A DNA stretch of 6,688 nucleotides, from NCBI GenBank assembly GCA_031549165.1, contig JAVBQE010000098.1:1-6688 (forward strand). Direction: 5' to 3'. The first letter of the stretch is position 1, and every line of letters starts with the position of its first letter. Below are positions 1 to 5,535 of this stretch, piece after piece. Made by a program: the position numbers and the translations under genes. The notes under the pieces were generated by a model. It saw nothing but the letters and a program-made list of their open reading frames with translations, was not told the origin of the DNA and made no database searches. This DNA comes from Parelusimicrobium sp031549165 (GTDB lineage: Bacteria > Elusimicrobiota > Elusimicrobia > Elusimicrobiales > Elusimicrobiaceae).

Positions 1-168
1 AGTGATGACATGATTTTGTGGCTTTTGCTGATAGCCTCCGCCTGCTACGGCACGTTGGCTGTGGTAAGCGTTAATGTAAGTTTCACCTGGGCGCTGGTTA
101 TTTACGCATTGCTGTTAGTTGACGCGTTCTTCGCGGCAAAATTTCTTTTAAAAATAAAAATGGACTGA
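1..168 (+). CDS. C-terminal end of an unidentified membrane protein (5' partial)
   Basis: The first reading frame is open from the first base to a TGA at 166-168, giving 55 residues of a protein that begins outside the window. The visible part is strongly hydrophobic: one helix at about residues 4-25 (MILWLLLIASACYG) and a second at about 29-50 (FTWALVIYALLLVDAFF), then a short basic tail ending KIKMD. This is the two-helix end of an inner-membrane protein. The next gene starts after a single base, so the two are almost certainly co-transcribed and translationally coupled. Polytopic glycosyltransferases or other envelope-sugar enzymes often end this way and sit beside flavoproteins like the next gene, but nothing visible here identifies the family. 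Confidence 0.7.
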   Translation, partial: SDDMILWLLLIASACYGTLAVVSVNVSFTWALVIYALLLVDAFFAAKFLLKIKMD

Positions 169-169
169 T

Positions 170-1411
170 ATGGAAACGGATACTTTAATTCTCGGCGCCG
201 GGATAACTGGTTTAAGCACTGCATACCACATGGAAGCGCTGAAGAAAGATTATGTTATTATAGACGCTGCCTCCGCGCCCGGCGGGCTGTGCCGCACGGA
301 GAAGCAGGACGGGTTTTTCTTTGACTACTCCGGCCATGTTATACATACTAAAGAGAAATATACTTTTACTTTTTTAAAAAAACTCCTCGGTAAAAATATA
401 AATTTAGTAAAAAGAGAAGCGTGGATTTACCTGCAAAATAAATATGTGCCCTTCCCGTTCCAAACAAACCTTTTTCACCTTAACGCAAATGTAGTTAAAG
501 AATGTATAGACGCGCTGCTGGCGGCTAAACCTAAGAAGAACCCGTCAAATTTTAAAGAGTGGGCGCTGAGCGTTTACGGCGAAGGGATCTGTAAATATTT
601 TATGTTTCCTTATAATCAAAAACTGTGGATAGTACCGCCGGAAGAGCTGTCGCTTACATGGGTAAACGCGTTTGTGCCTAAGACTAATACGCAGGACATC
701 GTGAAGGGCGCGTATTTTGAAAATAACGAAAAGTTTGGATATAACACCTGTTTTTTTTATCCTAAGGAAGGCGGCATCGCCGCGCTGCCAAACGCGATGG
801 CTAAAAAAATAAAAAATTTACATTTAAATACAGCCGTGCTCAGCGTGGATTTAGAAAATAAAACAGTGCGTACTTCCGCCGGGGAAATTAAATATAAAAA
901 GTTAATCAACACTATTCCCCTAAAAAACTTTTTAGAGCTCGCAGACATTTTTGAAAAAGAAAGAGAACTTTTAAAACATACTTCCGTCTATCTCCTGTGC
1001 CTGGGCATAAACAGAGAAATAAAAAATATAAGCTGGGTATATTTCCCGGAGGAAAAATTTTCGTTCTACCGCGCAGGCGTGCAAAGCGCGTTTTCCCCCG
1101 GCGTAGCGCCAAAGGGCTGCAGCGCGCTATACATAGAATTTACAGGCAAAAAGCCAAAGGAAGAAACAGTAGTGCGACAGCTAAAAGAAGCGGGCATTTT
1201 GGAAGAGAAGGACAGAGTGCTAACAAGCCTGTGGCTGGACATCCCTGTCGCGTACAATATCTTTGACAAAAACAGAGACGCGCTTACAGAAGCATTAATC
1301 TCCGCCCTAAAAAATAAAGGAGTACTCAGCGCAGGCCGCTACGGCGCGTGGGAATACTCCTTCATAGAAAAAAACATCCTAGACGGCAAAACCATAGCCG
1401 AAAAAATTTAA
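170..1411 (+). CDS. FAD-dependent oxidoreductase of the amine oxidase / protoporphyrinogen oxidase-like superfamily
   Basis: This 413-residue flavoprotein starts at an ATG one base after the preceding stop, with no clear Shine-Dalgarno, so translation is probably coupled. The N-terminal Rossmann motif GAGITG is at residues 9-14. The adenosine-binding strand ends in VIIDA at 29-33, followed by the GGLCRT segment (38-43) that lines FAD in this superfamily. The middle has PYNQKLW..PPEELS (147-161), matching the 'Y-N-x-K-x-W-x-x-x-P-x-x-L-S' pattern of COG1232-type enzymes, then YPKEGG (197-202). The C-terminal FAD motif AGRYGAWEY is at 388-396, followed by ILDGKTIAE. No signal peptide or membrane helix is seen, so it is probably cytoplasmic or peripheral. 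The family includes protoporphyrinogen oxidases, carotenoid desaturases and relatives of UDP-galactopyranose mutase. The coupling to a membrane protein favours envelope-sugar or lipid chemistry over haem synthesis, but the substrate cannot be read from sequence. Confidence 0.88.
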   Translation: METDTLILGAGITGLSTAYHMEALKKDYVIIDAASAPGGLCRTEKQDGFFFDYSGHVIHTKEKYTFTFLKKLLGKNINLVKREAWIYLQNKYVPFPFQTNLFHLNANVVKECIDALLAAKPKKNPSNFKEWALSVYGEGICKYFMFPYNQKLWIVPPEELSLTWVNAFVPKTNTQDIVKGAYFENNEKFGYNTCFFYPKEGGIAALPNAMAKKIKNLHLNTAVLSVDLENKTVRTSAGEIKYKKLINTIPLKNFLELADIFEKERELLKHTSVYLLCLGINREIKNISWVYFPEEKFSFYRAGVQSAFSPGVAPKGCSALYIEFTGKKPKEETVVRQLKEAGILEEKDRVLTSLWLDIPVAYNIFDKNRDALTEALISALKNKGVLSAGRYGAWEYSFIEKNILDGKTIAEKI

Positions 1412-1428
1412 ACCATGCTTTTATAAAA

Positions 1429-1624
1429 GATGTCAAGCGAAGCGAAGCACCGCGCGAAACGAAGTGAGCGCGGCTCAAATGCTTTTGCCCGATATTGCAT
1501 TTTTTCGGGGACTAACGTACACCAGTACGCTGTCGCCCCGAAGAAAATGCAATCTCGGGCAAAAGCAGAAGAGCCATCCGCGCGCGAGCAAAGCGAGCGC
1601 ATAAAACAAGTACTCCGTCCACCT
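1429..1624 (-). repeat. Three-hairpin dispersed repeat, copy 1 (between convergent genes)
   Basis: This fills the gap between the convergent oxidoreductase and feoB and ends one base from the feoB stop codon. Read on the minus strand, its outer blocks match copy 2 at 6241-6438: GGACGGAGTACT near the start, GGCTCTTC before the main stem, and CACTTCGTTTCG with GCGGTGCTTCGCT near the end. The central hairpin (1472-1575) is closed by GGCTC/GAGCC. It continues with arms 1480-1510 and 1536-1567 (31 and 32 nt, nearly perfect, one bulged G at 1543), an internal loop (ACT/GTCG), a 7-bp helix 1514-1520/1525-1531 and a 4-nt loop ACCA. A small hairpin with stem CCGCGC/GCGCGG lies at 1450-1473. The open frames across it are by-products of the repeat. 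Whether it acts as DNA or as RNA (for example a bidirectional terminator) is not known. Confidence 0.85.
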
Positions 1625-1625
1625 T

Positions 1626-3566
1626 CTATAAAAACAAATTCAGCAAAGCCGCCGTTATAAACGCCAGCCCAAACGTCAACCCCACAATTTTAAAAGTATC
1701 CTTCACGCCCATTTCTTTCATCATCACAAAGAGGGTGGCCGCGCAGGGCAGGTACATGCTCATAAACACGCAGGCCACAACCAACTGCCCTGCGCCGAGC
1801 GCAAACGGTTCAAGCAGCGCAATAGAAATATCCTTGCGCATAAAGCCCAGAATAATAACACTCACGCTCTCCTTAGGAAGCCCGAGAATATGCTCCACCG
1901 GGTACTCAAAAATCTTAGCTACAAAATTAAGCGCGCCCGTCTGCTCTGCAATATTAATTAAAAGAATACCGAATATAATCAAAGGCACCGCTTCTTTAAT
2001 ATATTCCTTAACGCGCAGCCATACTTTGCTAATCCATGCGCCGAAGCGCGGCATCTGCCAGCGCGGTATTTCCATAAACATATCCGGCGGGTTGCCCTTC
2101 ATTATTTTATTTAAAAACGCACCTGCGGCGATGCCCGCGACAAGCAGTGTGCCAAACACCAGCACAGTATACCACCATGCAAAGGGCCCGAGCACTACAA
2201 ATATCATAGCGCTCTGCGTAATGCACGGCGCTAGTATAAGTACAAGCGCGGTAGCAATAATTTTTTCTCTTCTGCTTTCCAGCGTGCGCACAGCCATTAC
2301 CGCCGGCACCTTGCAGCCCAAACCCATCATTATAGGTATAGCGCCGTAACCGTGTATGCCGATTTTATGGAGCATGCTGTCTAACAAAACAGACAAGCGC
2401 GGCAGATACCCTAAATCTGCCCAAAATTCAAACACCGCATAAAAAATAAACACATAGGCCAGCACGTCAATAAAGGCAATTTGCAATGCGTCGGTGAGAA
2501 TGCCGAATGTCTCCCCCGGCCCGCCGCCGAGCAGCAAAATCCCCCACCAGCTTTCCGCGTGGCTGCCAAAGAGGGCAGTTATGAAAGGCACATAATAATC
2601 CTCAAACAACGGGGTGCACAAATCAATCAACCCTTCGCCGCAAAAGCGAATGACAAAGAAGGAAATGACCATCACTATTAAAGCTATAAAGATACCGCTT
2701 ACCGGGTGCACAGACATTGCGGCCAGCCGCTCAACAAACGTTAAGTGTTTGTGCTCCAAAACCTGCGAGGTTTTAACAAGCTCGCCTATAAAGGCCCATC
2801 TTTCAGAGTCATCTTTAAAAGCAAACCTGCTTACAGGCGCCTGCGGCGTTTTAAGCACATTAGAAACTTCCTTTTCCAGCGTTTTAAAACCTTCGCCCGT
2901 TAATGCTTCCACGCCAACAACAGGCACGCCGAGCATTTCTGAAATAGTTGATATATTTATTTTAGTTCCGTGCGCTTTTGCGGCTTCAAATTTATTAATT
3001 AAAAAAACAACGGGTTTTTTGAGGGCTATCATTTCAAGGCCCAAAAATAAAGAGCGCTCCAAATGGAACGCGTCCAAAATATAAAACATAACGTCATAGG
3101 GCATGGTTTTTAACACTTTGGCGGTTTCCTGCCCCGCCACAGACTCGTCGTCCAAACGGTACACGCCGGGTACGTCTACTATGTTATAAGTTTTATTTTT
3201 AAATAAAGCCGGGCTTTGGCGGATGGAGACTGTGGTGCCCGGGAAGTTGGAGGATATGGCTTTTACGCCAGTAAGGCGTGTAAAAATCTGGCTTTTGCCT
3301 ACGTTGGGGTTACCTACTAAAACTATGTTTTTATAGAAGGTTTTAATTTTTATTTTCTGCGCGGTGTCTTTACCTATAGCTACGGTCGTGCCCGCTATTT
3401 CCAGCACAAGCGGGTTTCTGTGTTTTAAAACTAAAAGGTCCGCGCCTTTTATAAGCCCGAGGGCTGAAAACTTCTTTATATTCTTCTCATCTGCCTCAAT
3501 ACTTTCTATAATTCCGCCTTCGCCTTTTTTAAGCTGGGAAAGCAGCTTAATGCCGTTGTCTTCCAT
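1626..3566 (-). CDS. feoB: Ferrous iron transporter FeoB with fused N-terminal FeoA domain
   Basis: This 646-residue inner-membrane GTPase takes up Fe(II). Residues about 6-76 form an SH3-like FeoA domain (SALGLIKGADLLVLK, then a VAIGKDTAQKI end), fused rather than a separate gene. The G domain follows: G1 GNPNVGKS (85-92), G2 FPGTT (108-112), G3 DVPG (131-134), G4 NKFE (191-194) and G5 ALTGEG (221-226). The membrane part runs from about 288 to the end with roughly eight helices. It carries Gate-type motifs GCKVPA (417-422), PCITQS (447-452), GFMRKDI (574-580) and YLPCAA (605-610). Two points differ from textbook FeoB: G4 ends in Glu instead of Asp, and the pore motif reads GCKVP instead of GCNVP, with the following CSARLP-type region replaced. 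At 646 residues including FeoA it is compact. The ATG has GGAG eight bases upstream. It lies downstream of the ferredoxin on the same strand. The family call is secure; metal preference is inferred. Confidence 0.96.
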   Translation of the reverse strand: MEDNGIKLLSQLKKGEGGIIESIEADEKNIKKFSALGLIKGADLLVLKHRNPLVLEIAGTTVAIGKDTAQKIKIKTFYKNIVLVGNPNVGKSQIFTRLTGVKAISSNFPGTTVSIRQSPALFKNKTYNIVDVPGVYRLDDESVAGQETAKVLKTMPYDVMFYILDAFHLERSLFLGLEMIALKKPVVFLINKFEAAKAHGTKINISTISEMLGVPVVGVEALTGEGFKTLEKEVSNVLKTPQAPVSRFAFKDDSERWAFIGELVKTSQVLEHKHLTFVERLAAMSVHPVSGIFIALIVMVISFFVIRFCGEGLIDLCTPLFEDYYVPFITALFGSHAESWWGILLLGGGPGETFGILTDALQIAFIDVLAYVFIFYAVFEFWADLGYLPRLSVLLDSMLHKIGIHGYGAIPIMMGLGCKVPAVMAVRTLESRREKIIATALVLILAPCITQSAMIFVVLGPFAWWYTVLVFGTLLVAGIAAGAFLNKIMKGNPPDMFMEIPRWQMPRFGAWISKVWLRVKEYIKEAVPLIIFGILLINIAEQTGALNFVAKIFEYPVEHILGLPKESVSVIILGFMRKDISIALLEPFALGAGQLVVACVFMSMYLPCAATLFVMMKEMGVKDTFKIVGLTFGLAFITAALLNLFL

Positions 3567-3585
3567 TTAAGTCTCCAATAAGTTT

Positions 3586-3601
3586 GTAAGTCTAGACTAA
3601 C
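3586..3601 (-). promoter_or_regulatory. Candidate operator palindrome upstream of feoB
   Basis: AGTCTAGACT (3589-3598) is a perfect 10-bp palindrome, and it extends to 16 bp (GTAAGTCTAGACTAAC on the plus strand) with one mismatched pair. It sits 20 bases upstream of the feoB start codon, between the ferredoxin-feoB hairpin and the ribosome binding site. Position and symmetry suit a dimeric metalloregulator. It does not resemble the classical Fur box; a DtxR/MntR-type site is possible, but no matching repressor is in the window. Confidence 0.35.
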
Positions 3602-3610
3602 TTTTAGCCT

Positions 3611-3647
3611 ATACAAAAACCCTCTTTTTAGAAGAAGGTTTATGTAT
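3611..3647 (-). terminator. Hairpin between ferredoxin and feoB, possible weak terminator or attenuator
   Basis: Bases 3611-3626 and 3632-3647 pair at 14 of 16 positions around a 5-nt loop. On the minus strand the inner stem AAACCTTCTT / AAGAGGGTTT runs straight into a T-rich stretch (GGGTTTTTGT). This follows the ferredoxin stop by 10 bases, so it could end most ferredoxin transcripts while letting some read on into feoB. The two mismatches and short T run make it weaker than the other terminators here. Confidence 0.45.
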
Positions 3648-3657
3648 AAACTAAAAC

Positions 3658-3831
3658 TTACTGGGCTTTAATAGCGTCCACGGGGCAGCTGGAAACGCAG
3701 GCGCCGCAGTCTATGCAGACAGCAGCGTCAATTACTCTTTTACCGTCTTTTTCAGAAATAGCGGAAACAGGGCATGTACCCTCGCACGCACCGCAGTTGA
3801 TGCAAGCATCCGCAATAATTTTATGAGCCAT
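3658..3831 (-). CDS. Clostridial-type 2[4Fe-4S] ferredoxin
   Basis: This 57-residue soluble electron carrier has two copies of the CxxCxxCxxxCP motif: Cys10, 13, 16, 20 with Pro21, and Cys39, 42, 45, 49 with Pro50. Each set supplies ligands for the two cubane clusters, with the fourth cysteine exchanged between halves as in clostridial ferredoxins. The halves are visibly duplicated (CINCGACEGTCPVSAI and CIDCGACVSSCPVDAI), and the length is typical. The frame stays open upstream to 3909, but the start at 3831 is preferred. It begins MAHKI as in many family members, has AAGGAGA at 3837-3843 just upstream, and the extra N-terminal stretch would overlap the promoter. In anaerobes such proteins pass low-potential electrons between oxidoreductases and hydrogenases; the partner is not in this window. 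feoB lies 91 bases downstream on the same strand, which suggests iron-linked expression. Confidence 0.95.
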   Translation of the reverse strand: MAHKIIADACINCGACEGTCPVSAISEKDGKRVIDAAVCIDCGACVSSCPVDAIKAQ

Positions 3832-3861
3832 AAAAATCTCCTTATAATTTAAAGATAATAT

Positions 3862-3870
3862 ATTATAGCA
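3862..3870 (-). promoter_or_regulatory. Extended -10 promoter for the ferredoxin
   Basis: On the minus strand the sequence reads TGCTATAAT, a perfect TATAAT with the extended TGn element. It lies 31 bases before the ferredoxin ATG, which leaves room for a short leader containing AAGGAGA. No good -35 is seen: TTGCGC lies about 16 bases upstream, inside the terminator hairpin of the previous gene. An extended -10 often works without a strong -35. Confidence 0.65.
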
Positions 3871-3901
3871 AAAAAATAAGCGGGCGCAATATGGCGCCCG
3901 C
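3870..3901 (-). terminator. Rho-independent terminator of the secreted-protein gene
   Basis: A perfect 8-bp GC stem (GCGGGCGC 3880-3887 / GCGCCCGC 3894-3901) with a 6-nt loop is followed on the minus strand by TTATTTTTTT. It starts 18 bases after the stop codon at 3919-3921 and directly abuts the ferredoxin promoter. Confidence 0.85.
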
Positions 3902-3918
3902 CTAAGCAAATATTTTAG

Positions 3919-4856
3919 TTATTTTAGAATCACAACATCAGCTTTATTATAGTTCAAGAAGTCTGAAATACCATTATAATGGTATTTATATTCTTTAAAT
4001 ATTTCCTCAGTAAAGCCTCTAAACTCCGGCCTTTTGAGGGCACTAACACCATAGTCAAACGTAGGGTTTCCCTCACCCACTATATTAAAACCAACTGCAA
4101 GCCCTTTATAAAATACAGGCTCTCCTATAATTCTTTGCTGGCGGACATTTTGTAATAAGAGATTCCCCCGTGCATTTTTACCCTCTACCTTCCATTCACT
4201 TTTATTGCGAAACCCAAAAAGTACATCAGTGGTTTGTTCCTTAGCCCATGAATACAGGGTTTTTTTATTATGAAGAACGCCCAGTTTTGCTCCTGTAAGC
4301 GCAAAGTCTTCCGGCAAAACAAGATATACAAAATGGTCAGAAGACGGAGTATATCCTGCAGAATAAAGCGAAACAATATGTTGGCTGCCATCAAAAAACT
4401 TCAGAGTAAAAGATAAGATTCCTTCAAATATATCATCATCGGATATCAATTTATTTTTCTCTACCAGCCGTTCCTCTTGTATACATTCTATCGGCAGTAT
4501 AACTATTTTTGTGTCGGTCAATATACCTTTACACTTCTTATATCCCGTCTCTTTACTACGAATATCATCATAGAGTTTCTCTTTAAAAAAGTTAGGCGAA
4601 TAATAGGTATATTCAACAGTGACATCAACCACGCTTTCCAACATCGTTTTAGAATAGTTTACTTCATAATCACTAAAGTCAATAGGGCTGAGTTCAGATA
4701 CTGCTTTGTTAAGAATCTTTACTTCTTTTTCTAAGTAGTTTATCTGCTCTCTTTGAGCATTAATTAAACTGTCTTTATTGACAGTTTTATTATCTTTGCA
4801 AATGCGTTAACTGTTAACAATAGTAAAAAAATATTTAAGCACGCAACAATTTTCAT
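3919..4856 (-). CDS. Secreted protein of unknown function, frameshifted after the signal peptide
   Basis: The uninterrupted frame is 3919-4644 (241 residues from an internal ATG), but that ATG has no ribosome binding site and the frame is open further upstream without another ATG. A well-formed start lies at 4856: AAGGAG, then ATG and a 20-residue signal peptide (MKIVACLNIFLLLL, then TVNAFA ending in an AxA cleavage site). Right after this the frame ends early, yet the -1 frame continues directly into the long ORF. One extra A in the AAA at 4795-4797 would restore 312 residues. The restored segment has a charged helix with coiled-coil character (QREQINYLEKEVKILNKAV). The rest is mixed alpha/beta, rich in Phe, Tyr and Lys, with two Cys and no recognised catalytic motif. 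I do not recognise the family. A good promoter (4884-4912) and terminator (3870-3901) suggest a single-gene unit. Codons are more AT-rich than in neighbouring genes. The frameshift could be real, phase-variable or an assembly error. Confidence 0.75.
4795..4797 (-). other. Frameshift site in the secreted-protein gene
   Basis: On the minus strand the signal peptide reads GCA TTT GCA AAG (A-F-A-K) and then goes out of frame, stopping about ten codons later. Reading GCA AAA GAT AAT instead, with one more A, gives A-K-D-N and joins the downstream frame without interruption to the stop at 3919. The loss is in a short A run, where a one-base slip or sequencing error is plausible. Confidence 0.7.
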
Positions 4857-4883
4857 ATTAATCTCCTTTACTACTCTTAAGAA

Positions 4884-4912
4884 ATTTTAGAAACAACTAG
4901 TAATGTTTACAA
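4884..4912 (-). promoter_or_regulatory. Sigma70-type promoter for the secreted-protein gene
   Basis: On the minus strand TTGTAA (4907-4912) and TAAAAT (4884-4889) are separated by exactly 17 bases. They match TTGACA and TATAAT at 4 and 5 of 6 positions. Transcription would start around 4877, about 20 bases before the ATG at 4856, with AAGGAG in between. This supports 4856 as the true start of the gene. Confidence 0.65.
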
Positions 4913-4939
4913 GGGTCTTTAGACCTATATATAAATGGC

Positions 4940-4969
4940 AAAAGGGCCCAGGTTCTGCCTGGGCCCTTT
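4940..4969 (-). terminator. Rho-independent terminator of the broken proline-rich gene
   Basis: A perfect 12-bp stem (AAAGGGCCCAGG 4941-4952 / CCTGGGCCCTTT 4958-4969) with a 5-nt loop is followed on the minus strand by a short T run (CCCTTTTGCC). It lies 13 bases beyond the TAA at 4983-4985. The T run exists only in this orientation, so it serves the minus-strand gene. Its presence shows that a real transcription unit once ended here. Confidence 0.85.
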
Positions 4970-4982
4970 GGTTAGAATATAG

Positions 4983-5213
4983 TTATCTGCGAAAGCCACC
5001 GCCGAAGTGGCCGGTTGGCATAGTACCGTTCCAGTGGCTTCTGAAAGATGGGTTACGCACAGGCCCAGGCTCCAAATTCGGCACAGGGGGCGGCGGAACA
5101 GGCACAGGCTCAATAAGAGGGCCGTAATAAAACGGGTCCGGCTACAACAGTAGTGCCGCCGGAACAGAAAATTATATATATACAGAAATACAAAACAATA
5201 AATATTTTTTCAT
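4983..5213 (-). pseudogene. Broken gene for a small proline-rich secreted protein or lipoprotein
   Basis: The gene has all its outer signals: extended -10 (5239-5247), AAGGAG, an ATG at 5213 and a strong terminator. The frame from this ATG runs 77 codons to a TAA at 4983 but has stops at codons 14 (TAA) and 24 (TAG). The start, MKKYLLFCISVYI, looks like a secretion signal. The last 52 residues look like real protein: PFYYGPLIEPVPVPPPP, then a Pro-rich linker, HWNGTMPTG and a basic Gly-rich end GGGFRR. Between the stops a shifted frame reads naturally (FCSGGTTVVAGP). Two small changes, loss of one TA unit in the (TA)5 tract at 5173-5182 and loss of one base near 5135, would give a continuous small secreted protein. 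It is therefore a decayed or phase-switched gene. The family is unknown. The ORFs on both strands here are shadows of it. Confidence 0.65.
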
Positions 5214-5238
5214 GTGTGCTCCTTAAATAAACTTTCTT

Positions 5239-5247
5239 TATATAGCA
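5239..5247 (-). promoter_or_regulatory. Extended -10 promoter for the broken proline-rich gene
   Basis: On the minus strand the sequence reads TGCTATATA, an extended -10 26 bases before the ATG at 5213, followed by an AAGGAG ribosome binding site. A weak TTGCAG lies about 19 bases upstream. The TGC-TATA form matches the ferredoxin promoter at 3862-3870. Confidence 0.45.
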
Positions 5248-5302
5248 GGATTTTAAAGCTTTTCTGCAATAAAAATTTAACTAAAGCGTTTTATATATAG
5301 GA

Positions 5303-5467
5303 AATAGTTGCTTAGTTTGGTATTTGAGCATTTCTCAATTTTGCTTTTTAGTAAATTTTTACTTTTTTATTACTTACATAGTCAAAGCTATGCGCGTAAT
5401 AAAAAAGTAAAAATTTACTAAAAAATCAAAGCCGGTAAATGCTCAAATACCAAACTAAGCAACTATT
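5303..5467. repeat. Giant 165-nt imperfect palindrome with two perfect arm segments
   Basis: Outer arms 5303-5333 and 5437-5467 are perfectly complementary over 31 bp. Inner arms 5345-5373 and 5396-5424 are perfectly complementary over 29 bp. They are separated by an unpaired pair of segments (5334-5344 and 5425-5436), and the centre holds a 5-bp helix CATAG/CTATG with a 6-nt loop TCAAAG. It lies in the 322-bp divergent gap between the broken proline-rich gene and the OmpA-like lipoprotein and ends 68 bases before the lipoprotein ATG. It encodes nothing and is very AT-rich, unlike the GC-rich repeats elsewhere in the window. Apart from promoter elements I see nothing else in this gap. Confidence 0.92.
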
Positions 5468-5535
5468 ACAAAAAAATTTTGTACAATTCTTGTGTCTAGT
5501 GTGTTTGGTAACTAATTTAAAAGGAGAAAGAACAA

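Noticed and set aside
1418..1429. CTTTTATAAAAG palindrome just after the oxidoreductase stop
   Set aside because: A perfect but short AT-rich 12-bp palindrome with no loop; too weak for a terminator and not unusual in such sequence.
1429..1624. CRISPR array
   Set aside because: There are no regularly spaced direct repeats with unique spacers; the repetition here is inverted and dispersed.
1430..1660. Open frames on both strands across the intergenic repeat at 1408-1660
   Set aside because: They lie inside the folded repeat, are Arg/Ala/Ser-rich as expected from GCGAAGC-type DNA, lack ribosome binding sites and partly overlap the feoB end.
1735..2349. 204-codon plus-strand frame inside feoB
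   Set aside because: Antisense shadow of the FeoB membrane domain; Ser/Thr/Ile-rich from reversed hydrophobic codons, with no start signals.
3832..3909. Ferredoxin start at 3909, adding 26 residues
   Set aside because: The extension covers the extended -10 and part of the upstream terminator, lacks a ribosome binding site and is unlike ferredoxin N-termini; the ATG at 3831 has AAGGAGA.
4903..5127. Plus-strand and overlapping minus-strand frames around 4903-5127
   Set aside because: Both cross the terminator hairpin at 4940-4969 and are shadows of the broken proline-rich gene, which has proper signals in another frame.
5303..5467. Giant palindrome as an ordinary rho-independent terminator
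   Set aside because: No gene ends into it on either strand, the arms are far longer than needed and AT-rich, and no T run follows the stem in the way the four clear terminators here show.
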